From Lanius collurio (taxonomy: Eukaryota > Chordata > Aves > Passeriformes > Laniidae), in contig JACBWW010000016.1 in the NCBI GenBank assembly GCA_020086605.1, positions 9,349,317 to 9,413,316 on the forward strand: DNA of 64,000 nucleotides, given 5' to 3'. Below, in pieces: positions 10,701 through 25,700 of this stretch (positions are counted from its first letter, which is position 1; every line of letters begins with the position of its first letter). Below the pieces are notes generated by a model. The model was given only the letters and a program-made list of their open reading frames with translations. It did no database searches and had not been told where the DNA came from. Position numbers and translations under genes: made by a program.

Positions 10701-13586
10701 TTCTGTCAATTTGCACCAAGATGTTACTGTTCAGTATTAAATGTGTCTTACAAATTCAAGAAAACTAACAGCATGTCTCAAGTCCATGGCCGCCTTCTCA
10801 AATTCTGACCCCTAGATTTATGTTATTAATGCATTTTTGTTCACTCTTCTTGCAACTGAAGTACATCTGCTTTCTCAAAGATCACAACTTACAAATTTTC
10901 CAATACATATTAAGTTCCAGCAGAGAAGTAGGAAAATGTTATGCAGAATCTTTTTGAGATGGAATCTTCATATGTAAATCCCTGTAAAAACTTTGTACAG
11001 TTTAAATGAGCACTGTCTTTTGAAATAACTCATCTATGTAAGGCTTAAGGTTTCATGTTAGATTGCATTGTTGTTCTTAAGTTGCTAACAACTTAAGTTT
11101 TTATCAGTTCAGGAAGTGTCTGTAAAAACCCCATTGACAGTACCCGGGTATCAAGTATCAAGAGAGAAAAAGCCTATGATGTCCACCAACACAGAGCAAG
11201 AAAGACAGCAACATGGATGTAAGCTGTATATAGAAATAAATGCAGCCAGACACAGCATGTTTGAGGTTGGGGGTTTTTTGTCAGAGTTTTAGCTTCCCCC
11301 TACCCCTCCCTTTACAAAAAAGTGTATATGCTGTATCTAATTATTCAATAGTTCATTTATAGAAAAAACAGAGGGTTTAGATCTCGTTAGAATATGATCC
11401 ACAGCAGCTATGCTTGCATTAGCTGGTGCTGTAGCACAACTAGAGACTGTATCAGCCACTACTATTTCACATCATATTATACTATGGTTCGTGTTAATTA
11501 TAAATTAAAAAAGACAGTATGTTGGTTCCCTGTTCATCTAGCCATGTTTAGCTAGGTGCTTATTCTTTATGGGGAATGCTACACATACTGTACAGAAACA
11601 CTTGTAAGTAGCATATAAGCAGCTTACACATAATGAATGAAAGATTATTGCTATAATTCCTATTTTTTTTATGCTATGCACAATTTTTCAAAAACATTGT
11701 AAAAATCACTCTTTTAGAAAGTCAATCATTGTAAGCACTAATTTTTTCTTACTTCACTTACCATTTACATACAATTTTACTTCTCATTTCAGAAGGAACT
11801 ATGGTCACAAAAAAATTAGTTTGTAGTTTGCTATGAGTCCAATCTGCCTTTTTTTTTCTTTTTTTTTTTAATAAAGAAAATTACTTCCATTTCCCAGAAA
11901 AATGAAAAAGCAATTCTTAATGTTCAGCAAGATATTTTCCGTTCCTTTATTTGGAATATTTACAACTTCTAAGGGTAGCAGAGTGCTGTATTGTTACAAC
12001 ATCTTCACTGCAGATTGAAGCAGAGTAAGAACAAAGAATGATTCAACTGAAAACTCTGTGACCTGGTTATTTTATGAGTCCCAAAGGGACAGAGGGGACC
12101 AGAACACAAATCAACCCTCCTAGCAGTTCCCTCCCTGAACTAACATATTTTCTGTAATAAGCAAGGAAGGTAGTGTACTAAGAAGAAAAAGAATGAGACA
12201 CACTGTACCCCTCAGCAAGGCATACACACTGCCTCTCCACCCCTTTTCCCTAGACAGATGAGGCAATTTAGTTTTTAGAACCAGGACAGAAAATCTCTGT
12301 GGAAGACTGGTCAATCAGTCTGCAATATGTTTCTAATGGAGGAAGTGTTTTCTTACATGGTGTTAATATATTCAGTTTTGAAACAAAGAAGGAACCATAT
12401 CATATTCTAAGTGGAGCCAGAAGCCCTCTGCAATACATTTCATATTTTATACAGAATGCTTCCAAAATCCAGTGGTTTTTTAATCTACTTCACTGCAATG
12501 AAAATAAAATTTCATTTACATATCCCAGGTCTCTGAAGGAACATGGCTGGAGTAAGTCCATTTTTAAAGTCTTTCTTATATCATTTTTACGCCCCTCCCT
12601 ACCTGGTATTCCTTAGCCAAAACAAGACTATTTGTCTGGAAAGAAAGGGTCTAGTCAGCAATTGTACAAGGGCTAGCTAGGAAATTCTTTCCTTCAGAAT
12701 CAATCCTTAGGAAAAGTCAGAAATTGTTAATGATATGTGTGAATGGTAGCAGCAGTCACTGTCCTGTTCTTGAGCATCATCAATAACCTAACAGAATTCA
12801 AGATGGAAGAGCTGACATTGCTTAAAACTGCAGTGAAAAAAACCTTCATATTCAGCTGTGACACAGCCAAGCCTTCATGATCTAGAATACAGATCAAACT
12901 CCTTTTGTTCACAGCTGAAATAAGGCTTCTCTGATACCTCACCCTAGGGAAAAGAAACACATAAAATGCAGCATAACCAAAGTGGCAGAGGTGTTTAGCT
13001 TGGAATCAACTTAGCTGAACTTATTTCTGCAGAAAGCCTGTTTATCTCCGATCACATTTGTACTTGTAGTGGCTGATTTGTGCACCAAACCAAAGATTTG
13101 TATAATTCATGAAGTTAGCTGTCTTCCCCAGTCTCTCCACACTCTCCCATTCACTATGCCAAAAAATTCTCACTTCTCATTCCTACAAGCATGCTAGATC
13201 TCAGTGCTCCTTTGTTGCAGTAATTTTCACAAGATAGGTATCTAAGTCATAAGAAGCTCTCATCATACAGCATATTTCTTTGTTTCATTTCAAGGATGAC
13301 CACGTCATCCATAGCCAGAAAATTAAAGATAATTAGTCATCAAATTTCTCCACAGAAAGCAGACAATTAAGAGTGTGCCATTAAATCTGTAACTTTAAAA
13401 TAATAAAACTAGTTTAGGGGATTAGGATTCAGCAAACATCAGGATATAAAATACAATGATTCTGGAATAATAATGATGCTTATGCTAAAGAGACACCGTA
13501 TCATTTCTTCTAGGCAGCACAGCAATGGCATTAAAAATTGATAATTTATTGTGTATCCAAGATGTGTTTTACCTTTCCAAGAACTT
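7742..13586. other. Intergenic interval between the RDH8-like gene and CCDC18
   Basis: About 5.8 kb of AT-rich DNA. It should hold the RDH8-like 5'UTR/promoter on the left and the CCDC18 3'UTR on the right. The minus strand was checked for the C-terminal exons expected of CCDC18 and none was recognised. The longest ORF (8018-8431, minus) is unlike any family I know. No CpG-rich promoter is visible upstream of the RDH8-like start, which would fit a tissue-restricted gene. Confidence 0.5.
13545..13550 (-). terminator. Candidate poly(A) signal for short CCDC18 transcripts
   Basis: AATAAA on the minus strand about 37 nt after the CCDC18 stop codon. If used, the 3'UTR would be very short. The alternative is that it is fortuitous in AT-rich intron sequence. 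Confidence 0.35.
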
Positions 13587-13718
13587 CTAGGTTATGTTGT
13601 TTTCTTTAATTATTTTTTTCTTCAGCTGATTTATTTCCTGATCTCTCTGGAGCAATTCAAACTCTTTTTCACGAAGTTCATCTTTAGAATGCTGGAGTTT
13701 CTTCTGTAAGCTCTCAAT
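13587..13718 (-). CDS. CCDC18: CCDC18 last visible coding exon with TAG stop
   Basis: Phase-0 exon from the acceptor TTCTGTTCAG, encoding [19 protein letters not shown] and onward to [13 protein letters not shown], then TAG at 13589-13587. Mammalian CCDC18 continues past this point with more coiled coil. A donor-like AAAG|GTAAAA follows 15-20 nt after the stop, so in relatives this exon may be internal. Confidence 0.8.
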   Translation of the reverse strand: MESLQKKLQHSKDELREKEFELLQRDQEINQLKKKIIKENNIT

Positions 13719-16700
13719 CTGAACAGAAAATGCAATTAAATCAGAACCAATATTTTACCAAAGTCAGAGCAATTTTATAAAAAAAAATCAAACACACAAA
13801 ACAAAGAAAACTCAAAAATATTATCAGTAGTAATATTGACTTTTGATTCCTTTGTAATATTTTATTTTGCCTACATTTTCCTTTACTAAAAGAGAAGTTT
13901 GAGAGCTGTACCATAACAAGTAAAAAAATAGGTTTTCATTTCTGCACTGTTACAGCCTTGCAAAATTTATAGTTTTAATTGACAAAGTATTTTTACTAGT
14001 ATATTATTTAGGTACTTCCTTCCCTCTCCCTACACTAAAAAAGACTTTTTATCTTCTAGATTAAATCTGGCCAGCTATTGTGTCCCAGGACTAGACTTTC
14101 TCATAGAAATTACTTGCCCCTTTTTAGGGAAACTGTGTTTTAATTAAGCAAGAATTACCTGTTTATTGCATTCCTTAATTTCCAACTCTGACTTCTCTAA
14201 ATTGCACTGTAATTGAATTATTTGTTGCTCCATTTCTCCCTTATGTTCATGAACTGTCATATCCAATTGTGTAATCTAGGAGTAAAAAAGGAAGAAAAGG
14301 AAATACTTTATTTTGAACTAATATTCAGATTTTAAGAAGCAATATTACAAACTATGAGAGCAAAGTGAATGAAATCAATCCTTTGTAGCCTCAAGAGTAT
14401 TCTCTCAGTGGTCAGAATAATGCTACATCCTACCTCATTTAAATATTGGCCAAACATAAAAAGAAAAGGAGAAAATTGGGGAAAATTCCATAGCTGAGTA
14501 TGTTAGGTCCTCATATACACAGAATGCAAGCCTAATCCTCCTTTTTAAAGAAATATGATTAGTTTCTTATACTCATCCACCTTGTTAGGAAGTGCCAAAT
14601 TTTGCAAAAAAAAAAGAAAAATCAATTCATCAGATGCTTTGATGAATTCCTGAGGCAGGTCACAGGATACTGTGGCAAAAATATATTTCAAGATTTGGCC
14701 TCCATACAGTGTCAGTTTCTTAAACAGATTTATTCAAATCCCTACTCCTCCTTCTCTCTGAACCTCAAATATTCTTGAATACAAAAGCTGGTAATCCCTT
14801 CTGTAAGAGGCTTATAATAAGTGACAGAAGCAGAATTTTCCCAAGATGGGCATCAAGTCCTGAAGCCAGACCAAAAGACTGAAAATATTTCAAATGAGCT
14901 ACAGAAATTTATTCACAACAAAAATACCATTTCATATTTAGAGGCTGCTTTAATGCGAATCAAATATGCTCCAGTGCAAACAAGGAAAGGGATCTATCAC
15001 CTCCAAGCACCCTTCACCACAGATCTTTCCTTCCTCTTAGCAAACATCAAGATGAGAACAGTTGTCCCATAACTTTATGACTAATGAAGAATCTTGGGAC
15101 AGGTTATGACATCAGGCCTCTGATTTGCCTGGTACATAAGGCCTCAGCAACATACAGCTGGTTTGAGCTTGACACTGTGGCTGCAGTAACCAGTACAGTT
15201 TGAGACAATACAACAAAGCAACCAAACCTAGCAGGCTTTTTATAAGCTATCTACCATATAACAAGAATAATTGTCAGTAACATGCTTAAAAATTATCTGA
15301 CCTGAGCTACTCTTTGTTTCAGCTCCCAATTCCTTTCTTTCAGTGCTTGGTCCATGTCAAGGAGTTCTTGCTTTTTGTCTTCAATTTCACCTTTGCAATA
15401 CCTGAAATTCCCATATGTTTAATTACATAATGCACATTCAGTTGCTTAGCTTCAAGTATCCAGCTTGAAAATTCTTTATTTTCTAAGATCTATTACTTAC
15501 TTAAAGCATAATAGCCTAAATGTGAATTGATTGCAAGGAAACAAACCCAAATAGAATTATATTCCTGGTTAATTATATTCCTGGTGGGGATTTCCTACCA
15601 CTTTCATTACTCAAGTTATTTAATTGGCAATATCAGGATTCTTTAACAAAAAGAAGTATAATTAATTTGTGGTCAGAAAGGAAACTGGACAATTTGACTA
15701 TTCTTATGATTACTTCACAGCTTTAGGATTCAGAAAATAATTTCAGCAGGTTTTAAAATAGAATTCCCCAAAAAGAATAAAGCACCACTTTTAGAAGTTA
15801 GAAATGAGCTGAGGATCTCAAGTATCAAGTTATCTTATAGCCACAAACCACCTAAAAACTACAGAGAGCTGCTAAGAACATTAAAAAACCCCATCCAAAC
15901 TACTTGCTAGTCTTAAGGAATAACTAACACAACTAAGTTTCCATGATGGAAAAGACACCAGCTTACTTGAGCTCAGTTGTTAGATCCATGATAGTAATGT
16001 TCTTCTCCTCCAGAGAGGACTGTGCATTCTGTAATGCTTCTTGCAATTCCTGAAGCTGTGATAAAGTGACCTTTAATTCTCCACAGGCATTCAGTAATGC
16101 AGATTCCAGTTCTGACATTTTCTGTAAGGCTTCCCTGTGGCAAGTCTCAGTTTGAAGCAGCTTATCTTCTAAATCATTCACTATTTTACACACACACCAC
16201 AAAAGAGAATGTTTAATCAGCAGTACATCCAAGTCTTTATGAAACAGCACTACCTAGTAGCACTTATGGTTATAATTTTTCAGTATCACTATTTTTTAGG
16301 ACAAAGTAGAAAAACAGTGACTACAAAAAAAAATTTTATGATACCTAAGTATTTGCTAGTTTTATTCAGTTCATAATCAACAACTGACTTGAAACATAAG
16401 GATATATCTAAAAACATCTGGCCAAGGAGACAGTACAGAGACAATATAGTAACTAAACATGTAGTGCTAAGAAAAGTGCAAGCAGGATTGCCTGTATTTC
16501 TCTGGCTTAAAACAATGGTACAATTAAACTTAATGGAAGAAGTTGGATTGGAAAGTTTGTTATTCCCATATACTTGTGAGGTTTTCTTTTTGTTTTAAAG
16601 AGCAGCATTTTTGTGAATAGCATATGCCTTTATTAAATCTAAGTGTCTCATTTGACTATCACATTAACAATCTGCATTACCAATTTACAGAGAAACTACC

Positions 16701-19700
16701 TATACATTTCACCTGGGCTGAAAATATATACCACAAAAGTGAGAATTTGCAAAAGTATCTTAGAAATAGTTTGCAATTTTTTTGAGTTGTGTGAGTGTTG
16801 TTCATTTGGGTTTGGTTTTGTTTGGGTTTAAAAAGATTATTATTTTTTGACTCTCATGTACTTGATTATGAAACAGGGAGGGAAGGAAAAATGTCTAACA
16901 CATACAGAGAAACAGTTTAATGAAAGGAAGTCTGGGAAACAAAATAGCCAAATTACCCTCATTTGCCTTTTTATTGAGCTCTGATCTTGCTTCTTTCAAA
17001 GTGATATCCAACTGATTTATCTGCAGTGCCTTGTTTTCACCATCTCGTTTTAATTGCACTACTTCTTTTTCCAAGCCAGTAAGTTCATTCTTGCACTGAT
17101 CCATCTCCAATTTAATCTGTCTAATAGAAGCAACCAGAACAAAATGAACCATGGAATAACAAGAGCAACACACTCTAAGACAAGTGTTTGCGAATAAAAT
17201 AGAAATAAAAATAAAAGTCATGTTAAGTAGGCTTTTCTTGTAATCAAGACTATATTCTTCAAGACTAGCTGGAAGTACACTCCTGGAGAGTGTACTGTCT
17301 ACAGTTACAAGCACGTTGACATGCTTATGAATTGAACTGCTTTATGAAGTGCTATCTTAAGGCTAAATAGGTTGCCAGGACATGCATTAATTCCACTGGA
17401 AAACTGTTCCAGAAACTCATGCCTCTGCTAGTCAGAAGTTCCCCTTCTGATTAGCAGTCAGTGCTCAGAGACTGTGTAAGCCCAGAGCCCAACACCATTT
17501 CAGACAGCAATCTTTCTGGTCCACGTGTCCATGTGCAGAACACACCTCTCACACTAAACCTACCTCATTGTACAATTAAGGTCATCCACCTTCTGTCTGT
17601 TTAAATCTGCTTCTTGAGCAGCTAGGCAAAGTTTCTCCTCCACCTTTCTCAACTCATCTTCTGCACGTGCTTTCTGCTTCTGAAGCTCTTTTTCCAAATT
17701 GAATACCTGTTTGAAATGGCATTTAAAGAGTACTTTAAAATCATATACCAAAGAAATACACATCCTTGCCTTGCAACTCACATAGGGAGAGTTTTTACAC
17801 AACAGACTTCTTTATAGTCTGTATGTAATTTAAGACTAAAACTCTGCACATTTGAAAGACTAATGGTTTCTAGTAAATATAACAATATGCAACTTTCTGA
17901 TTTTAAATGCACCTCTCCTTAACTGCAGCCTAGGGTTTGATTTTCCAACTACCTAGCCGCTCTAATGCTAGCTAGAATTTTTGATGGCTCAGAACCTGGC
18001 TTAAGATAAAACAAGGCCCTAAACTCTTTATTTTAGATATATCTAAAATAATAATGATCAACTCAGTTATCAAAGAAATATTCAGATTTTATAGGTATTA
18101 TCAAAACATATATAAGGCATTTAATTTTCTCTCTATATGGAGACACTTCTCACCATACTGTACCTGTTTTTCAAGCTTAATTTGATTATCTTCCAACTCC
18201 CCATTTCTAATCGTTTCTTCCTGTAACATTTGCTGATGATGATGCAAAGTTTGTTGCAGAAGAATATTTTGTTCACTCATGTCCTGAATATTCTGACCTT
18301 TTATTTTTATTTCTTTCTGTAAATAATAAAGCTGAAAAGACATTTATTTTCCATTACAATAAAACACTTCTATTTGCACTTGCATCAGCTATTCTCTCTT
18401 AATGAGCACAGAATCACACTTGTGACTCAATAAAACTTTTGGGTCTGAATTTAGTTGAGTTACAGTTTCAAAAGTACATAACAGACCTCTCAAAATTTAT
18501 CACTGATTTGGGCTCAATAAAGTGAGGAAAGTACTAACTTCCCAGCCCCAGGTTTTGATTCTTGCTTTCTAAATATATCTTGTCAGTATTTTAAAAACAT
18601 ACGTAACAGATTTTTAGTTTCTAAATTACCGAACTACTTTTCTTTCTGCCAATCTTTATTTCTCAGAAAATCCTCTTTTTCCCTTTGAGATTTTGTTCTC
18701 AGTCCTCCTCTTTGTTTCTTCCTGCCTATGTGACAATAGTCATTCCAATAAAAAAAGAAATTTTGAGTGCCTAATTTGTTTTATGTTGAATAGTCTGGTT
18801 TCTCAGGAGCAACTGCTCCACGGAACAAAAAAAAAAAAAAAAAAAAGAAAAAGAAAACAAAGGGAAGTGTTCTTTAAAAACCAATATCAAAAAGAAATCA
18901 CTAACTGGTCACTCTGAAGAGAAGTAGTGACTGGTACTTATTTAGGAAAACATAAATAGTGGTCATAATAATAAAGCCTCTCTTGCTACACTTGATGTTT
19001 CACACAGCATCCAGTCCCTTCATATGCAGTGTAAGAACAATAGGGTTTAGGGCTTAGGAAGCAGCAGGAAATATCACAGGCTTATGTGTGACACAGACCA
19101 CAAATTTCCATCAAGATAATCCTGTACAGGGTCTAGCAATCTCCATTTGACTAAAGCCTCTCTCAGCAGCTAGGCCAGCCCTGACATGATTAGCCTACTA
19201 TATAATTAGTTCACCCACAAATAAAAATTAATTCTAATATTTAAAGTTAACTCTTTCTTGCTTTCATGTAGTTGTGGAAAGTATGACAAAACTCAGGTTC
19301 TTGAAGTAAAGTTTTTCTTATGCTCAGGACTTCTGCCCCATTAAGACAGCAGAAAACCAAATCAATTATGTGCACTTAAATTTAAATTGCAATAGTGCTC
19401 TCTCCATTTTTTCCAAGATAATGCTTTGTTTGACATAATTCGGATTTTGTTACTTCTTTCAACAATTCATTTATCTTAGTACTTCTTTTCCTTTAACTTA
19501 TCTAGTGTTTCTTAGTTATGATTTTTCCCTTTACCCTCACAAAATGTATCATCTTTTCCCAGTTTGCTTCCTATTCACAGTTTTTGTTGCAAATTTTGGC
19601 TGTAATTTCACAAACTTTTAGATCAAATCAACCAGAACAAGTGTTCTCTGGAGTACAGGAGTGTTGGAAAACAACCTGTTACCTCTTCAGACCTTTCTTT

Positions 19701-22700
19701 CAGCTGCTTTTCAAACATCTCCTTATTTTCTTGTGACTGATTCAAATACAGGGCAACTTCTTCCTTACATACATTTAGTGCTGACTCAAGTTGTCGTACC
19801 TAGATGAATGCAATAGATTATTAAAATTGCATGGCATGGTTTGTACTAACTAGTCTAAAAATTGTATTAAAAGCCATCTTTGTGTAAAACATCAGAAAAG
19901 CTACATTTTTATGATAGGAATACTACAACAGTTACGGAAGATTATAGTAAACTTTAAAACTGAAATAGTCTTCAAAAATTAAAATTATTTGTGAAATTCA
20001 AAATTATAATACTTGTGTTTAGATTGTGTTTAGATCAGGTGAGACAATCAGCTATGAGAAGATATGCCAGCATTTGTCAGTAGCTAGAATTTAAAAGCAA
20101 ACGTATGGTCAATACCAAACATGAATCCATCATGTTTTATTGCATATGGAACTGCATAAATAAATTTGGAATTATCATCATAGGTGAGTTGACACATTTT
20201 TTTTAAAAAAAACACTCAGATATTAATAGAATCCTTCTCAAAAAGTTACCAAGCAGCATGATTTCCCTTTCTGCACTGGGAGACAGGGCCTGAGTTTCAG
20301 CAAATGGGAAAGGAAGACCTTTGAGCAGCATTACCACTATTAATCTATTTTACACTTTTAATGTTCATTTGGGTTTGAGTAATCTCTAAAAAATACCTTA
20401 TAACCTTGAACTGATAAAAAATATAACAATCCCCCAGAGATCTTAAGGCACAGTAATTAAGCTTTCCTTAACTGTTTCGTTTCAGTGCTAGGATTTCTCA
20501 TCAATGAGAATTGTGCTGAATTTAGCTGCAGAATGACTAATGCTTTCAATTTTGCAACAATCAGACTTCCAGTTTTCTAAACCATACTGGACTGTATATC
20601 TGTCCCCAGCTGATTCAAGAGCTTTTTGAAGAGAAATTACAATGTGTCTTAATTTTACATCTCTAGAAAACATCCCAAATACTACAAAGCAACTTAGATA
20701 GAAAATTGGTCCAACACAAGCTCAGAAAGTGCATGAAAACAGCAAAGTCACCAGTATCTTTTCCTACAGATATCCTGAAGATTTAATACTTTGAAACCTG
20801 ACTGGGGTAAATCCCCACATGGCACTGGTTTATTAAAATCCTGTTGCAAGTGCTGCATGGAAAATATTTATCAGGCAAACACTAGGAAGAGGTATAGATG
20901 GCTAAAAACATGACCAATATTATAGTATCATATATATCTAAAATACATGCCATATATAGACCAAAAGCATATATAACATTAGCTCTGTGAGACAGAGTGT
21001 TGGACTTAAGGAGTACAAAAAGCACAACTTCACCCTATTTGTAAATGTAATAATTGCATAAAGCAATTATGCATTGCATAAGCTCTTACTGTAGGTTTAA
21101 TCATGCTTCTTTTAATTAGAAAAAAAGAAAACATAACAAAATGAAACAACAGTTAAAAAAGAAATACTTCAGATAAGTGACTTCTGGAATATTTAGTAGG
21201 AGCAAATTTACGTAAAAAAGTTTTTCTGTGGAAGATAGAAGGAAATACACTACTACTGCAAACTTTAAAACTATTACTTGAAAAATACAAAGAGCTTACT
21301 AACTCTGATTTTTTCTTCTGTTAACTGACTTTGCAGCATCTTCAGTCCTTGATCTTTCTTGACATTTTGATTTTCCATTTCCTGTTTTTACAGATATTTT
21401 TATTCAAGAGAACAAAATATTTACATAATATTAATATAACAATAATTTAATAGAAAGTTAGAATCAGGAAAAATCTGCAGATCAGTGTATTTAAAATACA
21501 TGTTCTTGTATAATGTATTTATTTGTGTACATGATACTCTGAAGTGAATTTGATTGCTGACAGATGCCTCTTCATATTCTGCAGCAGCAGGCATTGTTAA
21601 AAGGAATTAAACATCATTGTACTAGAACATTCTTGGTTTTCCACCTAGTGCAGGATTGATGCAATCATTTTTTATCCAGATCTCTTTCCTTTCATTAGAG
21701 AGAGAAGCCCAAGGGGCAATCCAGAGGAATAAAGACAGAAAATAGTGAAAGGTCATTAAATTTGTACAGTATATAGTAGTAGTAGTAGCAGTAACTAACT
21801 GGTGACTACACTAGATTCAATTACTCAAACAAGAATTAAGAAACAAAAACATAAACATCTTTCATTTTCCCCAATTTTTCCATGTATTTAAGGATGTGCT
21901 TATCATTATTTTTAGTCACTTGCTTGATTTTCATTTAAAGAAAGTCAAGAGCCAACCTTACCTCTCTGCTTCCTATTAACAGCCTATCCAATGACTCAAT
22001 GTGATGCTGTTTATGTATAACCTCTTGTTGTAAAATAGATATTATTTTCTCTTGTTCAATGAATTGTTGATGTCTCTTCCTCAGCTGTGTCTGAAGCTGT
22101 CCATAAGTAAATAATAATTTATTATTTTAATAAGAATTTGTGCATCTAAATATGTCATTCAGTTCTATTCACCCATCATTTTTATAATGAAATTAAATAC
22201 ATTCATGCCATTGGCAGTATTGCACATTCTTAAAACTATCAAGAAATAGCAAGCACTTAATATTCCAAATCAAGGAGAATGAGGGCAGGCAGACCGTAAT
22301 TGTCTGTCACCAGCCAAGACAATAAGACATGCATACATTCTTTAGTAAAAGATGAGAAGTTTCTTGAACAGCTAGAAATAACCACAGTTCTATTCACATG
22401 GAGAAACAGACTTCTACTCTAGAGACTGAAAAACCTACCAAGAGTTCTCCCTGAAGGCAGATGTTCATACAACTCAGACTGGCCGAGGTTCAGCCAACAA
22501 GAGAACATTTTTAGAAGCTGTCATGCTTTAAACCCACTAGGCACTAAAGCTATACTTTTTTTTTTTTCCTGGGTTTTTGGAGCAAAGAACAACAGCACTC
22601 TTCCTAACTCCTTATTTCTCTTCAGCTGAGTAGGATATGAATATTTCAGAGGGAAAGTTGTATAGCTAGTTAGATGGAAAATGTACTAAAATCAGGGAAT

Positions 22701-25700
22701 GTGGGGAGGAAAACGAGCTTTTTAACATAAGTTTTTAAATGGATATGTCTCAAAATTACAAGACAAATAAACATAGGAAAAAGTTACCAAGTATAACACC
22801 CATACATAGTACCATATGATAAAGGTCTTACTAGGTCAATCTGTTTCTCCAATTCTTTGTGCTGCTCAAAGTGAACCAACTTTTCATTTTCAAAACCAGA
22901 AGTTATTTTCTCATGTTCTTCACTGACAGCTGTTTCCAGCTCATGAATGCGTCTGTTTTTACCCTGGGAAGCAGCAACAATAAAAGGACGTAATGAAAAC
23001 ATTTAGCTGTGATATTAAGCAGTGTTTTATTTGATCATCTCATTTCTAGATTTCATAAAGGAACAACAAAAAAAAATACTGAAGTTACACAGAGCATATG
23101 TCATCTCAGAGGATGTCACACCTGTATCAGAGGTACAGAATGTCAGTAAATGACACCACTACAGAGACAAGGTGTCTGCCAATATGGACTATAGCACAGA
23201 TAACAATTTCGGACAAAAAGAAATTCTGTGTTCATATGGATAGATGGAATCTTTAAAATACCATTTTGAAGACTTTTTTATTTACAAATCTACATGTATT
23301 TCACTGAAATCAAAGGCAATTCAACAGGGCCAGAACGCCATTGCACATGTGCCCACAAAGAAAAAGTAGCATGTTCATTAATAACTTAGTGCATTCAAAG
23401 GCAGGGAATAAAAGATGTTTTATTTCAAACAAGATTCAGTTTTTAAAACCTGCGTTCCCTAAAATCTGCATTGATTATTTAGCAGATCTGAAAGTTTACA
23501 CATTTTGAATACTTTTATGTCTTTTTACAGAAATGGAGTTTCTCACTGAGAACATTTTACCATGAGTTCCTGTTCCAACTCAGCATTTCTTTCTGCAGCA
23601 TTGGAATAAGCAATAGTCTTTTCTTCCAACTGTTTCTCAAGTGCAGAAAGTTGAGAAGATTTCTTTCGTATCTGAAATTAAATATAGCACAAAACAGTAT
23701 GCAGACAACTTTTTCATGTTTATTCAAATATTTATATACAATTTCTTATCACCGATTCCATTTTCACTACTATTATAATATTTTTAATAAATTGTTTGGT
23801 TGATTTTGTGGATCTATTATATTTTATTACTTACAGGGAAAGATTCGGGACAGTTTATCTATCATTTATCCAATTAATTATCAGTGAAATAGCTATTATA
23901 TATTTATAACATTTACATTCATTATTAGGAAATACTGCAAATCCCATTATGCTGAACTTGATAAATACATTAGCACCAGAATGGAAACATTAGCAATTTA
24001 AACTTATTCACCCTGAGAAAAGCAGAAGCTTAAATTTTTTCTTTTGTGACTCTCCAGTAATGGTGTTCATCTCTGGCAACTACACTAGCATTTAACTAGG
24101 AAAAATACAATTCCTTCAACATCTACTTCCTAAGATTACCCATTAATTCAACCACACCAAACCAACAAGACTGCACACATTTTCCACATAACAAATCAGA
24201 CTAGTAGCAGAAAAGCCTACCTACTACACCAGCTTTAAAACAGTATTTCTGAGAACTAAAAATTTAAGGCTGCTAAGTCTTTCTGCTTGCTGAAAAGTTT
24301 AGCTTAAATTTTCTCAAATGAATCAGATTTTAAAATTATTATAGCAATTGCAGTTTTTCCGTAACTATTGTCTTCACTATTTTTGATTACTGCACTAAAG
24401 AAAAAGTGGCATATTCTTCTCAGTGCCATTAAAAACTTACTTCTCTCTCTAATCTACTAGTTTTTGAAGCCTTCTTCAGTAGGTCCTCCTGTATGATTTG
24501 AAACTGACTGGTTCTTTGAGCCATGCTGGTCTTCAAAGCAGAATTCTCATCATCTGCTTTTGTCAGTTTAGTGCGTAGCTCTTTTATCTCTTTCTGGAAT
24601 TTTTGCCTCAGCTTTTCAAATTGTTTGCTTATAAGTTCCAACTGTTGACATTTTCTCCTCTCTCAAAGTAGAAAAAATAAATTTAAAATTAATTTATAAA
24701 AGAACATGCAAACCCATAATGTAACTGAAAGCACTGACTCATGAAAACAACAAAAACCCCAGCAATATCCCGAGAAACAAACAAACAAATAAATCAAAGA
24801 CAGCATCGTCATGTTGGTGCCCCGACATAATTTCATGGAGCCGTCCTAACAGTAATGACAGAAGCAATCACAGAAACACTGTGACAGCAGGATATAGAGA
24901 AAAGAGTCAATAAAAATACAGAGACCTTAGCACAAGCTGCATAAAGAAAAAAACACATGGTTCCATTTCAACACAACTCCTAACTGGGCTATTGCTGAAT
25001 GAGCAGCTTAAGTAGAAAAAGAAAAGAATATGTTGTGTCTGGAGAACATGACAGTTTCCAAGGTGGCAAAATGCTCCCTGTTCAACCAAACCATACCTGT
25101 TAGCTCAGAGATAAACTTAAAAAATGCTATAGAACTAATGTGAATCCCTCCAGAACATTTCTGTTCTGTGGATTAATTAGACAGAACTGCACAGCTATTT
25201 CAGCAAGCTTACCTCCTGGATTTCTGATCAATTTGACAGGCTCCATTTCCAGGTGGCACAACCTGCTGTTTTCTTGTCCTTCATTATGATTACAAAGATG
25301 CTCAGCTTCAGTACAGATGTTTAAGTTTGCACAAGGCTTTTGAATTTCTGCTTCTTTCATTGCCAGTTTAATGCTATTATAAAGGAGGAGACAACTATTT
25401 AACATTCGTTCTACATGTTAGTTCTAATGACACCTTATTAACTGCCTATTCTTGCCATACTTCAGTAACCAGAAAGTTATACCTTAGGTCTGCAATCAAA
25501 GGTTTACTTGATTCACCACAAGATTCAGAGGTAGCTTCTTTTGTTGAGGAACTCAATAGCTGGTGTTTGAAATGGTACCATTTAAGCTAAAAGTTAACAG
25601 AAAACAAAGATCAATGAAAAATCAACTTTTTATTGCTTCACAGCATCCTTAATTCATGTGTTATATTGGCACATAACTTTTAAGACACATATGCCAGGAT

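Noticed and set aside
12299..12616. 105-codon plus-strand ORF in the intergenic interval
   Set aside because: No family resemblance and no supporting signals; probably random.
17341..17560. Possible old LINE (L3/CR1-like) in a CCDC18 intron
   Set aside because: Phrases such as ctgttccagaaactcatg resemble LINE 3' ends, but no alignable stretch is long enough to support a call by eye.
18164..18316. CCDC18 exon starting at the nearer acceptor (TTTACAG|AAAG)
   Set aside because: The acceptor 15 bases upstream (TTTTCAG|CTTTAT) adds LYYLQ, which matches the conserved segment of the protein; both keep frame, so the shorter form may be a minor variant.
20488..20673. 61-codon minus-strand ORF in a CCDC18 intron, considered as an extra exon
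   Set aside because: It has an AG in front but no suitable in-frame donor before its stop, and the flanking exons already join in phase 0 with conserved sequence.
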